DNA of 64,000 nt from Chamaesiphon minutus PCC 6605 (lineage in GTDB: Bacteria; Cyanobacteriota; Cyanobacteriia; Cyanobacteriales; Chamaesiphonaceae): contig NC_019697.1 of the NCBI RefSeq assembly GCF_000317145.1, forward strand, positions 2,232,001 through 2,296,000. Reading direction: 5' to 3'. The notes under the pieces are model-generated. The model was not told the DNA's origin, searched no databases, and saw only the letters and a list, made by a program, of their open reading frames with translations. The number at the start of each line of letters is the position of its first letter. Within the stretch, counting starts at the first letter, position 1. Shown here piece after piece: positions 7,919 through 15,092 of the stretch. The position numbers and the translations under genes are program-made.

Positions 7919-8368
7919 ATGAATTTTTTCAAATCTAGTCTCACATTAACATTAATCGGTCTATTAACTTGTGCTGGATTGGCTACCCCAGCCCTTGCTA
8001 CACCCGATTTTGACAATAGCCTCAGTGCAGCAGATGATGAGGGGAATGTGGATAACGGGCAATCTCGGACGATTAAAGGCGATGTGACCACTACCGACGA
8101 TGCCCAAGATTTCCGGCAATTTACCCTCGTTCGTAACTCTACCGTACGCTTTAGCGGTACATCTAACGGAGGAGCAACCGATTTGTTATTAGTGCGGGAC
8201 TTTAATAATAATCGTGTACTCGATCCGGGGGAAATAATTGCTAAAAGTTCGGGTTCTTTTTCGCATTCATTTACCAGAAATCTAGCATCTGGAAAATATG
8301 TCGTTGTTATTCGGAGTCGAAAATTTAGCGCAGACATCGTTCCTTTCAACGTCACTGTTAAAGCATGA
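7919..8368 (+). CDS. Small exported protein with PPC-like beta domain
   Basis: 149 residues. A signal peptide (MNFFKSSLTLTLIGLLTCAGLATPALA, cleavage after ALA near 27) precedes a beta-rich domain with DDAQDFRQFTLVRNSTVRFSG, TDLLLVRDFNNNRVLDPGE and LASGKYVVVI. This is the pattern of bacterial pre-peptidase C-terminal (PPC)/DVUA0089-type jelly-roll domains. It is probably periplasmic or extracellular, and its function is unknown. The start follows AACAGGAACGATCGTC. The upstream 150 bp and first 60 bp of coding sequence recur at 28.8-29.05 kb, where the gene is truncated. Confidence 0.75.
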   Translation: MNFFKSSLTLTLIGLLTCAGLATPALATPDFDNSLSAADDEGNVDNGQSRTIKGDVTTTDDAQDFRQFTLVRNSTVRFSGTSNGGATDLLLVRDFNNNRVLDPGEIIAKSSGSFSHSFTRNLASGKYVVVIRSRKFSADIVPFNVTVKA

Positions 8369-8577
8369 GGATAGTTGAATCAATTCTCTTGCACAGAGGC
8401 TGCATCAACGATTAAATTTCTGGCAATAGCGAATAGATCGGCGATCGCCTGTCAATGAATTATTTCAAAAATTGGCGATCTTTACCCTAATCTAATCCAC
8501 TCCGATCTTAATTTAAAAATAGATCTTGCAATCTAGAGCGAGTTAATCGATCGCACTATATAGAGAGAAGAGGAAAC

Positions 8578-9132
8578 ATGAAAAAAGTAGCAGTGTTTGG
8601 CAATGCTGGTGGCGGGAAATCAACTTTAAGCCAGAAATTATCAGAAATCCTGGGTTCCCCACTACACAGCTTGGATAAAATCCAATTTAGACAGAATGGT
8701 GTTGCCGTTCCAGTCGCAGAATATCAGCGCATTCACGCCCAAATTCTGGCTACCGATCGCTGGATTATTGATGGCTTTGGTTGTATGGAAACGCTCTGGC
8801 CGAGACTGGATGCAGCCGATAGCTTGGTATTTGTCGATTTGCCACTGTATTTACATTTTTGGTGGGTGACTAAAAGGATGTTAACGGGTAGTTTTAATCC
8901 ACCAGCAGGCTGGCCGGAAAATAGCCCAATCTTGAAGAGTTCGATAAATAGTTATCGTAATTTGTGGTTGTGCGATCGATACTTAACTCCAAAATATCGC
9001 GAGTATATCCAAAAGGCTAAAAACAATAAAAATGTCTATCATCTGAGATCTTCTCAGCAGATCGAGCAGTTTTTGGCATCGATAAATTCGGGCAATGCTA
9101 CCAAAATTATTGTCAGCAATGAGAAAAATTGA
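8578..9132 (+). CDS. P-loop nucleotide kinase-like protein (topology modulation/FlaR type)
   Basis: 184 residues. The Walker A GNAGGGKST lies at 8-16. WIIDGFGCMETLWPRLDAADSLVFVDLP is the DGxx and hydrophobic-Asp Walker B region of adenylate-kinase-like proteins. The HFWWVTKRMLTG lid helix is typical of the family often labelled DNA topology modulation protein FlaR. It probably phosphorylates a small nucleoside or nucleotide in the cytoplasm; the substrate is unknown. The start follows GAGAAGAGGAAAC. The gene overlaps the next one by 14 bp. Confidence 0.85.
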   Translation: MKKVAVFGNAGGGKSTLSQKLSEILGSPLHSLDKIQFRQNGVAVPVAEYQRIHAQILATDRWIIDGFGCMETLWPRLDAADSLVFVDLPLYLHFWWVTKRMLTGSFNPPAGWPENSPILKSSINSYRNLWLCDRYLTPKYREYIQKAKNNKNVYHLRSSQQIEQFLASINSGNATKIIVSNEKN

Positions 9133-9616
9133 ATGGAGCAACTATATCACTCAGAGTTTAATTTGTGCGGGATTATTGACAACGATTGGTATTTCCACCT
9201 TTTCTGTCTCTCAAAATTATTCTAGTACAGATGAGATCGAACAACGATCGATCGCTAAAAATCCTCAGCAGCTCTGTAGCAATATTCCAGCAGGTAAATC
9301 TGTTGCTCGTACCGAACTATTTTTTGGATTGCGTAAACCAAATGGAACCGAAGTAAATAGTACTGAATTCCAACGGTTTCTCGATCGCGAAGTTACACCC
9401 AGATTCCCCGATGGCTTCACTTTGTTAACTGGTAACGGTCAATTCAAAAATGCTCGCGGTGCGGTTATTAAAGAGCGATCGAATTTATTGATATTGCTCT
9501 ATCCCGTCGGAACGAATAGTAACCAGCAGATCGAACAAATTCGCACAGCTTATACCACGGCTTTTCAACAACAATCTGTACTTCGTGCCGACAATCTATC
9601 TTGCGCCACTTTTTAA
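9119..9616 (+). CDS. DUF3574 family exported protein
   Basis: 165 residues with a signal-anchor or signal peptide (about 8-28, SLICAGLLTTIGISTFSV). A DUF3574 domain follows: RTELFFGLRKPNGTEVNSTEFQRFLDREVTPRFPDGFTLLTGNGQF...ERSNLLILLYP. The family is small, periplasmic and of unknown function. The start chosen (MRKIEW) overlaps the kinase stop by 14 bp, which suggests translational coupling. A slightly longer version starting at 9095 would lengthen the overlap. Confidence 0.82.
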   Translation: MRKIEWSNYITQSLICAGLLTTIGISTFSVSQNYSSTDEIEQRSIAKNPQQLCSNIPAGKSVARTELFFGLRKPNGTEVNSTEFQRFLDREVTPRFPDGFTLLTGNGQFKNARGAVIKERSNLLILLYPVGTNSNQQIEQIRTAYTTAFQQQSVLRADNLSCATF

Positions 9617-9659
9617 GCAATCGACTCAAATCAGCCAAGCGGTTAGAAACCATTCCTCA

Positions 9660-9722
9660 GCATGAAATATTAGTCCGCCTTCGCGGACTTTGCATCATTA
9701 GCCGCGATGTCAATCGCAGGCT
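9660..9722. repeat. Dispersed TCCGCC/GGCGGA repeat, short copy
   Basis: AGTCCGCCTTCGCGGACT followed by TTGCATCATTAGCCGCGAT matches the right half of the repeat at 19872-19979. It fills most of the gap between the DUF3574 gene and the next gene. Confidence 0.65.
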
Positions 9723-9753
9723 GACGTTCAATTAATTTAACGGAGTTAATCTC

Positions 9754-10257
9754 ATGATTCATCACATTTCGTTGGCGAAGCCTCTCGGAACGAGAATCGA
9801 TGCTCGCGATCCATTGCGGGTAGCTGGTGTTCTAGCAAAAATTTGGAATGGGAAGGTATATAAATTCCTAGTTTCTGATAGTTATATCGTCATACCTTTC
9901 GATGAATATGGCACTCATGTTGTAGTGTTTAAAGAAGGAGATGTATGGAGTCCAAGTACTGAAATCGAACCAGCGAAAGTAATTCAAGCTACTCCCACCA
10001 AATTGGTGGCTATCCATGCCGCTGTTTCAGTTCCTACTACCCAGCAGCAAATCGAGCAGATCGGGCAACAGGAAGGATGGCGAGTATTGACCCGCAAACA
10101 GGGAGATGCTCCATTCAGTTTAATTGAGTTTTGGGTTGAAAATCGAATTCTATTTGAATTTATGCCACCAGAATTTACACCTCAATATCTAGAAATTATG
10201 GAACTAGAATCGATCGAGCAAATGTTAGGACAGCATCTTGAATCTGTACCAGCTTAA
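9754..10257 (+). CDS. Hypothetical protein, possible VOC/glyoxalase-like fold (paralogue of 10755)
   Basis: 167 residues, clearly paralogous to the gene at 10755. Shared stretches are MIHH.S.A, PL.V..VLA.I..G, HAAVSVP, Q.Q.I...EGWR, IEFWVEN...E..PPE and ME.ES. The alternating short strands and the opening H(H/F)S resemble one half of a glyoxalase/VOC fold, but no metal-site pattern is certain. About nine residues near 9-17 (KPLGTRIDA) are absent from the paralogue and come from a hairpin repeat inserted in frame at 9771-9802. ACGGAG precedes the start. Confidence 0.75.
   Translation: MIHHISLAKPLGTRIDARDPLRVAGVLAKIWNGKVYKFLVSDSYIVIPFDEYGTHVVVFKEGDVWSPSTEIEPAKVIQATPTKLVAIHAAVSVPTTQQQIEQIGQQEGWRVLTRKQGDAPFSLIEFWVENRILFEFMPPEFTPQYLEIMELESIEQMLGQHLESVPA
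9771..9802. repeat. Hairpin repeat inserted in frame in the gene at 9754
   Basis: GTTGGCGAAGCCTCTCGGAA followed by CGAGAATCGATG has the same layout as the repeat at 51350 (GTTGGCGTAGCCTCCCC-hairpin-GGGGAATCG). The paralogue at 10755 lacks it, so the insertion boundary can be read directly. Confidence 0.75.
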
Positions 10258-10282
10258 TAAATTTTTCAAGGAGAATTCTAAA

Positions 10283-10723
10283 ATGTCTACCACCGCAAAT
10301 AAAGATATCGTCCGCCGTTTTTACGAAGAAGTTTTCAATCAACGCAACGTCAATGCGATCGATGAATTAGTCCATTCAGAGTTTACCAATCACGATCCCA
10401 CCCCTGTGGCATCGCGAGATCCGGAGTCGATGAAGCAATTCATTCACACCATCACTCAAGCATTCCCCGACCATCATCACGCGATTGAAGATCTCATTGC
10501 CGAAGGAGATAAGGTCGTGATGCGCTGTACCCTCACTGCCACTCATCAAGGTCGGTTTCCAGGTTTTTTGGAAATGCCGCCTACTGGTAAGTCAATTTGC
10601 CAGCGACAGATTCATATTTTACGAGTCCAGGATAGCAAGGTAGCCGAGCATTGGGTCATCCGAGACGATCTGACGATGATGCAACAGCTCGGCTTGATTC
10701 CGCAACCAGAAATGGCTGTATGA
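10283..10723 (+). CDS. Ester cyclase / SnoaL-like polyketide cyclase family protein
   Basis: 146 residues with the SnoaL pattern: NKDIVRRFYEEVFNQRNVNAIDELVHSEFTNHDP, FIHTITQAFPDHHHAIEDLIAEGDKVVMRCTLTATHQG, FPGFLEMPPTGKSICQRQIHILRVQDSKVAEHWVIRDDLTMMQQLGLI. The family includes small NTF2-fold hydrolases and cyclases; in cyanobacteria the substrate is unknown. The start has AAGGAGAATTC upstream; the in-frame start at 10238 would overlap the previous gene. The gene lies between the two paralogues at 9754 and 10755, with short spacers suggesting one transcript. Confidence 0.88.
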   Translation: MSTTANKDIVRRFYEEVFNQRNVNAIDELVHSEFTNHDPTPVASRDPESMKQFIHTITQAFPDHHHAIEDLIAEGDKVVMRCTLTATHQGRFPGFLEMPPTGKSICQRQIHILRVQDSKVAEHWVIRDDLTMMQQLGLIPQPEMAV

Positions 10724-10754
10724 CCGATCGCCAAAATTTAATGGAGTTAATTTT

Positions 10755-11249
10755 ATGATTCACCACTTTTCGATCGCCGCACACCATCCACTGCACGTTA
10801 GCCAAGTGCTAGCAGAAATACTGCAAGGACAATCTGTACCTTTCCCCGGTCATCCTGGCAGCCACGTCGCACTAGCTTTCGATCCGCAGGGAACGATGGT
10901 TGAAGTTCATCCATTTGGTACTGCCTTATTCCCAGGCGATGCGGCTAATGAACCAAGTCACCTGCTACCAAATCCAGCCGCATCGATTTACACCGCCAAT
11001 CATACGGCTATTTCGGTGCCAGTCAGCACCGCTCAAATTCAATCGATCGCCGAACGAGAAGGTTGGCGGATGGCGCATTGTCGTCGCGGCGATAATTACT
11101 TCGATGTAATTGAATTCTGGGTGGAAAATCAATTACTCATCGAATTGTTACCGCCAGAGCTGGTCGATCGATATCTCGCTTTTATGTCACCAGAATCTTT
11201 GGTTGCGGCAGCGCAAGCAGCAGCGGCGCAACAACCGACAGCAGCATGA
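10755..11249 (+). CDS. Hypothetical protein, possible VOC/glyoxalase-like fold (paralogue of 9754)
   Basis: 164 residues. It lacks the repeat-derived insert seen in the paralogue at 9754 and so shows the ancestral N-terminus MIHHFSIAAHHPLHVSQVLAEILQG. The C-terminus ends in an Ala/Gln-rich tail. The ribosome-binding region (ATGGAGTTAATTTT) also resembles that of the paralogue, so upstream DNA was copied with the gene. Molecular role unknown. It is 31 bp downstream of the ester cyclase gene. Confidence 0.78.
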   Translation: MIHHFSIAAHHPLHVSQVLAEILQGQSVPFPGHPGSHVALAFDPQGTMVEVHPFGTALFPGDAANEPSHLLPNPAASIYTANHTAISVPVSTAQIQSIAEREGWRMAHCRRGDNYFDVIEFWVENQLLIELLPPELVDRYLAFMSPESLVAAAQAAAAQQPTAA

Positions 11250-11280
11250 AATATAACCATTCAAAAGGGTTTGGGTAATT

Positions 11281-11332
11281 TGGTTGCCACAGGTAGGGGC
11301 AATTCATAAATTGCCCCTACCTCTAGCAACCA
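11281..11332. repeat. Long perfect-arm hairpin (GGTAGGGGCAATT family)
   Basis: Inner arms GGTAGGGGCAATT-CATA-AATTGCCCCTACC (11292-11321) are enclosed by outer arms TGGTTGC and GCAACCA. The same inner hairpin occurs at 25563-25592 inside a small transposon-like element. It lies 18 bp before the start of the GST gene at 11350 and would form a strong structure in its leader. Confidence 0.8.
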
Positions 11333-11349
11333 GATCTAGGAGTTCTACC

Positions 11350-12009
11350 ATGCCTACAATTCAACTTTACAGTGCAATTCTGTGTCCTTTTGCCCACCGA
11401 GTACGATTAACCTTAAAAGAAAAAGGTGTTCCCTTTGAGTCGATCGAAATCGACCCCCAAAATAAGCCTGCTAACTTTCTCGAAATTTCGCCTTATGGCA
11501 AAGTCCCCGTCCTCAAACATGGCGATAACCGCATCTGGGAATCGGCGATCGTCAATGAGTATTTAGAGGAAACCTTCCCCAATCCGCCACTGTTACCCAC
11601 AGAGCCGATGCAGCGGGCACAGGCACGCATTTGGATTAATTTTGCCGATACCCGCTTGTTCGCTACTACCGGAAAACTGTTACACGGTCGCGACTCACAC
11701 CCAACGGCGTTATTAACAGAGCTGATCGAGCATTTGCGCTTCATGGAACATGAGGGTTTGTGTAAAAATTCCACCAGTGCGCCCTACTGGATGGGGACAG
11801 AGCTGAGTCTCGTCGATCTGACTTTTTACCCTTGGTTCGAGCAATTAGCCGTGTTGGAGCACTTCCGAGGCTTTGGGTTGCCATCTGGACTGGATCGACT
11901 TCAGGAATGGCAAGCAGCAGTAGCTCAACGGGAATCAGTCCGATCGATCGCCAATTCGCCAGAATTTTATCTCGAACGCTACGGGCGGCTGGTTCAAGCT
12001 AAGTTCTAG
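11350..12009 (+). CDS. Glutathione S-transferase family protein (zeta/omega-like)
   Basis: 219 residues. The thioredoxin-like domain reads MPTIQLYSAILCPFAHRVRLTLKEKGVPFESIEID, with a CPFA active-site Cys at about 12 as in omega, lambda or dehydroascorbate-reductase-like GSTs. GKVPVLKHG and WESAIVNEYLEE are the glutathione-binding motifs. The helical domain carries SLVDLTFYPW. Likely a Cys-type thiol transferase rather than a conjugating enzyme. AGGAG 8 nt upstream supports the start; an in-frame start at 11284 runs through the hairpin repeat. A relic of a second copy lies at 12394. Confidence 0.9.
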   Translation: MPTIQLYSAILCPFAHRVRLTLKEKGVPFESIEIDPQNKPANFLEISPYGKVPVLKHGDNRIWESAIVNEYLEETFPNPPLLPTEPMQRAQARIWINFADTRLFATTGKLLHGRDSHPTALLTELIEHLRFMEHEGLCKNSTSAPYWMGTELSLVDLTFYPWFEQLAVLEHFRGFGLPSGLDRLQEWQAAVAQRESVRSIANSPEFYLERYGRLVQAKF

Positions 12010-12053
12010 TCTCCCGCACACCCCTTTCTAAGTAAACACAGGTCACAAATATC

Positions 12054-12329
12054 ATGAATGCTAAAACTAGCAGCGAGATCGATGGGGAAACTCATTCTAT
12101 CGAACAACCAACAGCCGATCGAACCCAGCATAAATCTTGGTTTGGCAAACTTCGTCAGGCGATCGTTACAGCCTTCGAGCCACAGGAGGAACCCATTTTC
12201 TACAAAAAACGAGATCGCAATGGCAATGTCTACTGGCAAGCCTACGACCCGGTTAGCAATCGCTCTCTCGAATTTGGCTCTGACGATGAAGCCCGCCACT
12301 GGCTCGATCTGCGAATGCCATTTCGATGA
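12054..12329 (+). CDS. Small hypothetical protein
   Basis: 91 residues, soluble, no signal peptide. The N-terminal half is polar. The C-terminal half has the pattern PIFYKKRDRNGNVYWQAYDPVSNRSLEFGSDDEARHWLDLRM, which suggests a small beta-sheet with a terminal helix. It was not recognised as a named family. It sits between the GST and a fragment of a GST 3' end, so it may have been carried in when a second GST copy was lost. Confidence 0.6.
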   Translation: MNAKTSSEIDGETHSIEQPTADRTQHKSWFGKLRQAIVTAFEPQEEPIFYKKRDRNGNVYWQAYDPVSNRSLEFGSDDEARHWLDLRMPFR

Positions 12330-12393
12330 CGGCATTGGCACTCTCAGCTCTTTGACAGAATCTAATAGTAGCCGATCGACCCACAGTTACTGC

Positions 12394-12468
12394 CGATCGA
12401 TCGCCAATCCCCCAGAATTCTATCTCGAACACTATGGGCAACTGGCTCAAATGATGTTCGATCGCTAA
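12394..12468 (+). pseudogene. Relic of the 3' end of a second GST gene
   Basis: Twenty-four codons (RSIANPPEFYLEHYGQLAQ...) plus stop match the last codons of the GST at 11350 (RSIANSPEFYLERYGRLVQ...) at both DNA and protein level. Nothing GST-like precedes them. This is a leftover of a tandem duplication whose main part was deleted or replaced by the gene at 12054. Confidence 0.75.
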
Positions 12469-12511
12469 AGACCTGCCAATTCAAAATTAGCCCAAATCAC
12501 AGAAGCATGAT

Positions 12512-13168
12512 ATGAACACTGAAGAATTTGAAGATGTGTTGCAGTTCTGGTTTCCCAGCTTACCCAGTCACGATCCAGCGGCGCGGGTAAGGCAATGGGA
12601 GTGGTGGTTTCGCGGGGGTGGCGATGCCGAAATAAGCGATCGGTTTACGCCGCTATTAGAACGTGCGATTCGAGGCGAACTCGATGATTGGTCGCAGCAA
12701 CCGCGATCTCGACTCGCCCTCATTCTCGTTCTCGACCAGTTCTCGCGCACGATTTATCGGGGTCATGCCCGATCGTATGCTCAGGATGAAACAGCTTGCG
12801 CGCTAGCGATCGAAGGAATTGCGAACGGTGATTATGCAACGCTTGAAACACCGTGGGAGCAAACATTTTTCTTCCTGCCATTGGGACATACCGAAGATCT
12901 GCATTACCTCGACATGGCGATCGAGTTAGCAGATCGACTGGTGAGTGATTCACCAGCAGAATATCGCCCCTTGTTAGCATTTTCCGCCGCCCAAGCTCGC
13001 CGTCATCGAGCTGTTATCGATCGATTCGGTCGGCAACCCCATCGCAACGAAATTCTGGGACGGCATTCGACCCCTGCCGAACTGGAATATCTGGCAACAG
13101 GTCAGCTCGTGCATAAACAACCATTCCCACCCGATTTAGCACAGTTTTTGATTCAGCATTTCGTTTAG
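12512..13168 (+). CDS. DUF924 family protein
   Basis: 218 residues, the full family length. The diagnostic stretches are VLQFWFP near the N-terminus, WWFRGG, ILVLDQFSRTIYRG, FFFLPLGHTEDL and the C-terminal HRNEILGRHSTPAELEYL. DUF924 proteins are all-helical, TPR-like, cytoplasmic and without an assigned function. The gene is monocistronic as far as can be seen. Confidence 0.92.
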   Translation: MNTEEFEDVLQFWFPSLPSHDPAARVRQWEWWFRGGGDAEISDRFTPLLERAIRGELDDWSQQPRSRLALILVLDQFSRTIYRGHARSYAQDETACALAIEGIANGDYATLETPWEQTFFFLPLGHTEDLHYLDMAIELADRLVSDSPAEYRPLLAFSAAQARRHRAVIDRFGRQPHRNEILGRHSTPAELEYLATGQLVHKQPFPPDLAQFLIQHFV

Positions 13169-13220
13169 AGCGACCGAGCGATTACTGTCGAACAACAAAA
13201 CAAACTTTTTTTCACCGACT

Positions 13221-13250
13221 GTGCATAAACCAAAAATTCCGAACGTGGAT
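13221..13250 (+). promoter_or_regulatory. Conserved upstream motif TGCATAAACC-AAAATTCCGAACGTG, copy 1
   Basis: Lies 48 nt before the start of the exported-protein gene at 13298. The same block occurs at 13923-13951, 20812-20840 and 29218-29247, three of the four in front of small exported-protein genes. From about 13165 onward the sequence is nearly identical to 29160-29247. It may be a promoter/leader element or the edge of a copied module. Confidence 0.55.
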
Positions 13251-13297
13251 ATCATCACAAGTTCAAAACACCTCATTTACCACAGGAAACACCCACC

Positions 13298-13798
13298 ATG
13301 AAATTTTTTAACTCTGCCAAAGCATTTACTCTCGCTGCTACCACGATTGTTAGCGTAATCTCTGGGTTTGCGGCTGCTAGCTTGGCAGCTACCCCAGCAC
13401 GAGTTGTTTTTTTACCAGGTCGTCCGTCGATCGCGATTTTTGAAGCGGAATTACAATCCTATAAGATCGGTTGTCCGGCACTCGATCGACTCTGGAGCCG
13501 CATTCCTCACAAACTCGTTACCGCCCCAGAATACGATCGACTCGAACGGGGTCCTTTTACCTTCAATGGCAGTGGAGATCTACCTTGTAACTCTCCCAAC
13601 CGAGTTAAAGGCTTTATTTCTCCCGCCTTTGGACGATTGATTGTGGTTGATGGCATTCGTTCCCACGTTGTTAGTAACGATAGTTTCTTTACCGCATTGG
13701 GAATTTCTCCCCGACAACTGACCCAAGCACAAGGGGCACAACTGCTCAAATCGCTCCCTCCCGGCTCTTCTAAAGTTTCACTTTCAACAGCACAATAA
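13298..13798 (+). CDS. Exported protein of unknown function
   Basis: 166 residues. A signal peptide (about 1-30, AKAFTLAATTIVSVISGFAAASLAA) precedes a mature domain with two Cys (IGCPALDRLW and GDLPCNSPN) that could form a disulphide in the periplasm. The C-terminal half is FGRLIVVDGIRSHVVSNDSFFTALGISPRQLTQAQGAQLLKSL. No family was recognised. A stem-loop at 13842-13869 could end the transcript. Its leader shares sequence with three other loci in the window. Confidence 0.7.
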   Translation: MKFFNSAKAFTLAATTIVSVISGFAAASLAATPARVVFLPGRPSIAIFEAELQSYKIGCPALDRLWSRIPHKLVTAPEYDRLERGPFTFNGSGDLPCNSPNRVKGFISPAFGRLIVVDGIRSHVVSNDSFFTALGISPRQLTQAQGAQLLKSLPPGSSKVSLSTAQ

Positions 13799-13841
13799 TT
13801 TTATACAAACTGCCAAAAAATATCTCAATTCTCACGCCAAG

Positions 13842-13869
13842 GTAGAGGTAATCGATCGATTGCCTCTAC
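13842..13869 (+). terminator. Stem-loop after the exported-protein gene
   Basis: GTAGAGG and CCTCTAC arms enclose a nearly palindromic AATCGATCGATT centre, giving an almost perfect 28-nt hairpin. The T-tract after it is poor, so termination is only possible. Confidence 0.4.
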
Positions 13870-13922
13870 TTCAATTTGCTCATCGTCAACCATATCTTGG
13901 CTTCGTGTCGGGTCACACACAC

Positions 13923-13951
13923 CTGCATAAACCAAAAATTCCAAACGTGTA
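13923..13951 (+). promoter_or_regulatory. Conserved upstream motif, copy 2
   Basis: CTGCATAAACCAAAAATTCC followed by AAACGTGTAT, 42 nt before the start at 13993. The identity with 29217-29290 continues through the ribosome-binding region (ATTGGAAACAAGGAATT) into the paralogous gene. Confidence 0.55.
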
Positions 13952-13992
13952 TCTCCTCACAAGCAAACATACACCATTGGAAACAAGGAATT

Positions 13993-14442
13993 ATGAAACT
14001 TCTACACTCGCTCAAATCCGTTAAAGCTCTCGCGCTGGCTGTTGTAAGTGCTGCCACCATGATGAGTGCAAATCTGGCTCCAGCTATGGCACAAGTATTC
14101 GCACCCAACGCAACGATCTCGTTTTCTAATCAAGGCGGCTATGACGCAGAATACTTTGTCACAGGGCAGATTAAAACCGTTAACGGGCGAGTTCTCCGGA
14201 ACATCCCCACCTTTCATACTCAAAACATGCTACTCTTTCAAAAACGATCGGTTTCCATCCCGATAAGTAAGGAAGAGATGCGGCAGGGAGGGCGGCGAAT
14301 CGTCACCGTCACAGGTCGCATGAGTCTCAATCGCCAGGTCTTTATCCAACAATCCTTCCCCCTTATCAATGATATGTGTTTCGTGAACGACAAAACCTTC
14401 TTCAACCCCAGAGGCCAGATTGCGTCGGGTGCTTGTCCCTAG
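13993..14442 (+). CDS. Exported protein of unknown function (paralogue of 29288)
   Basis: 149 residues. The signal peptide (MKLLHSLKSVKALALAVVSAATMMSANLAPAMA, cleavage after AMA near 33) precedes a compact beta-rich domain: NATISFSNQGGYDAEYFVTGQI, RIVTVTGRMSLNRQVFIQQSFPL, and two Cys near the C-terminus (DMCFVND and SGACP). It resembles small periplasmic or surface domains, but no named family was recognised. AAGGAATT precedes the ATG. Roughly 70% identical to the gene at 29288, including the upstream leader. Confidence 0.78.
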   Translation: MKLLHSLKSVKALALAVVSAATMMSANLAPAMAQVFAPNATISFSNQGGYDAEYFVTGQIKTVNGRVLRNIPTFHTQNMLLFQKRSVSIPISKEEMRQGGRRIVTVTGRMSLNRQVFIQQSFPLINDMCFVNDKTFFNPRGQIASGACP

Positions 14443-14550
14443 CCGCTCTTTTCACTGATAACTCATCGCTAGCAACTTGGGCTATTATCGTGAAATCCCC
14501 GTTAGCCAAGCTCGATCGATTAATGTTTTGTCCCAAATCTAAAAATTTCC

Positions 14551-14989
14551 ATGAAGCTGAAGATCTCGATCTGGCGTGTGCTGGCGAGCGCCTGTATTTG
14601 CATCACACTGGCAACTTCTAGTGGATTTTGGAGCGACCTAGCCGCCGCCACTAGAACTGAGCCTGTCGTTAGGTTGGCACTCAATACCAGACCGAAACCC
14701 CAACCTTTAAACGGGCAAAATTTGCAACGATCGCTCGATCGAAATGATGTGGTTGATGTCATCTGACAGGTAGAATTGGGCTGGCAACTCGATCGCTGGT
14801 TGATTCAACCCGTTGCCGCAGACTTAAAAGCTCAAAAAAATGCTCAAAGGGGATTTAACATTTAAAAATAGTCCGATTTCTAGTCGATCGCGCGGCAGTT
14901 TACCATCAGAATTACAACCATCAGTCGATCGAGATTTGTCTCATCCTTACTATTGGGCGGCATTTACCACGATCGGCAATCCCTGGTAA
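14551..14989 (+). pseudogene. Decayed CHAT-domain protein gene
   Basis: An N-terminal signal-peptide-like start (MKLKISIWRVLASACICI) leads to RSLDRNDVVDVI and a TGA at 14764. The same frame continues QVELGWQLDRWLIQPVAADLKAQ, which resembles the WLIAPxEAxLxAQ region of cyanobacterial CHAT proteins. After a shift at the seven-A run 14834-14840, the next frame reads KMLKGDLTF...LSHPYYWAAFTTIGNPW, the characteristic end of CHAT proteins. The caspase-like core is missing. This is a multi-lesion remnant just upstream of an intact CHAT operon. Confidence 0.75.
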
Positions 14990-15092
14990 TACTCACATCT
15001 TACACTAACACATATTTACTATTAGTTCTGGCCGAGGATCGGCTATGATGAGATTAATATCTTAAATCTATACTTTCTGCTGGGTTAAAATC

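Noticed and set aside
12058-12468. Long frame overlapping the small gene at 12054
   Set aside because: Its first part is the shifted frame of the 12054 gene; only the last 25 codons are meaningful, as a GST relic.
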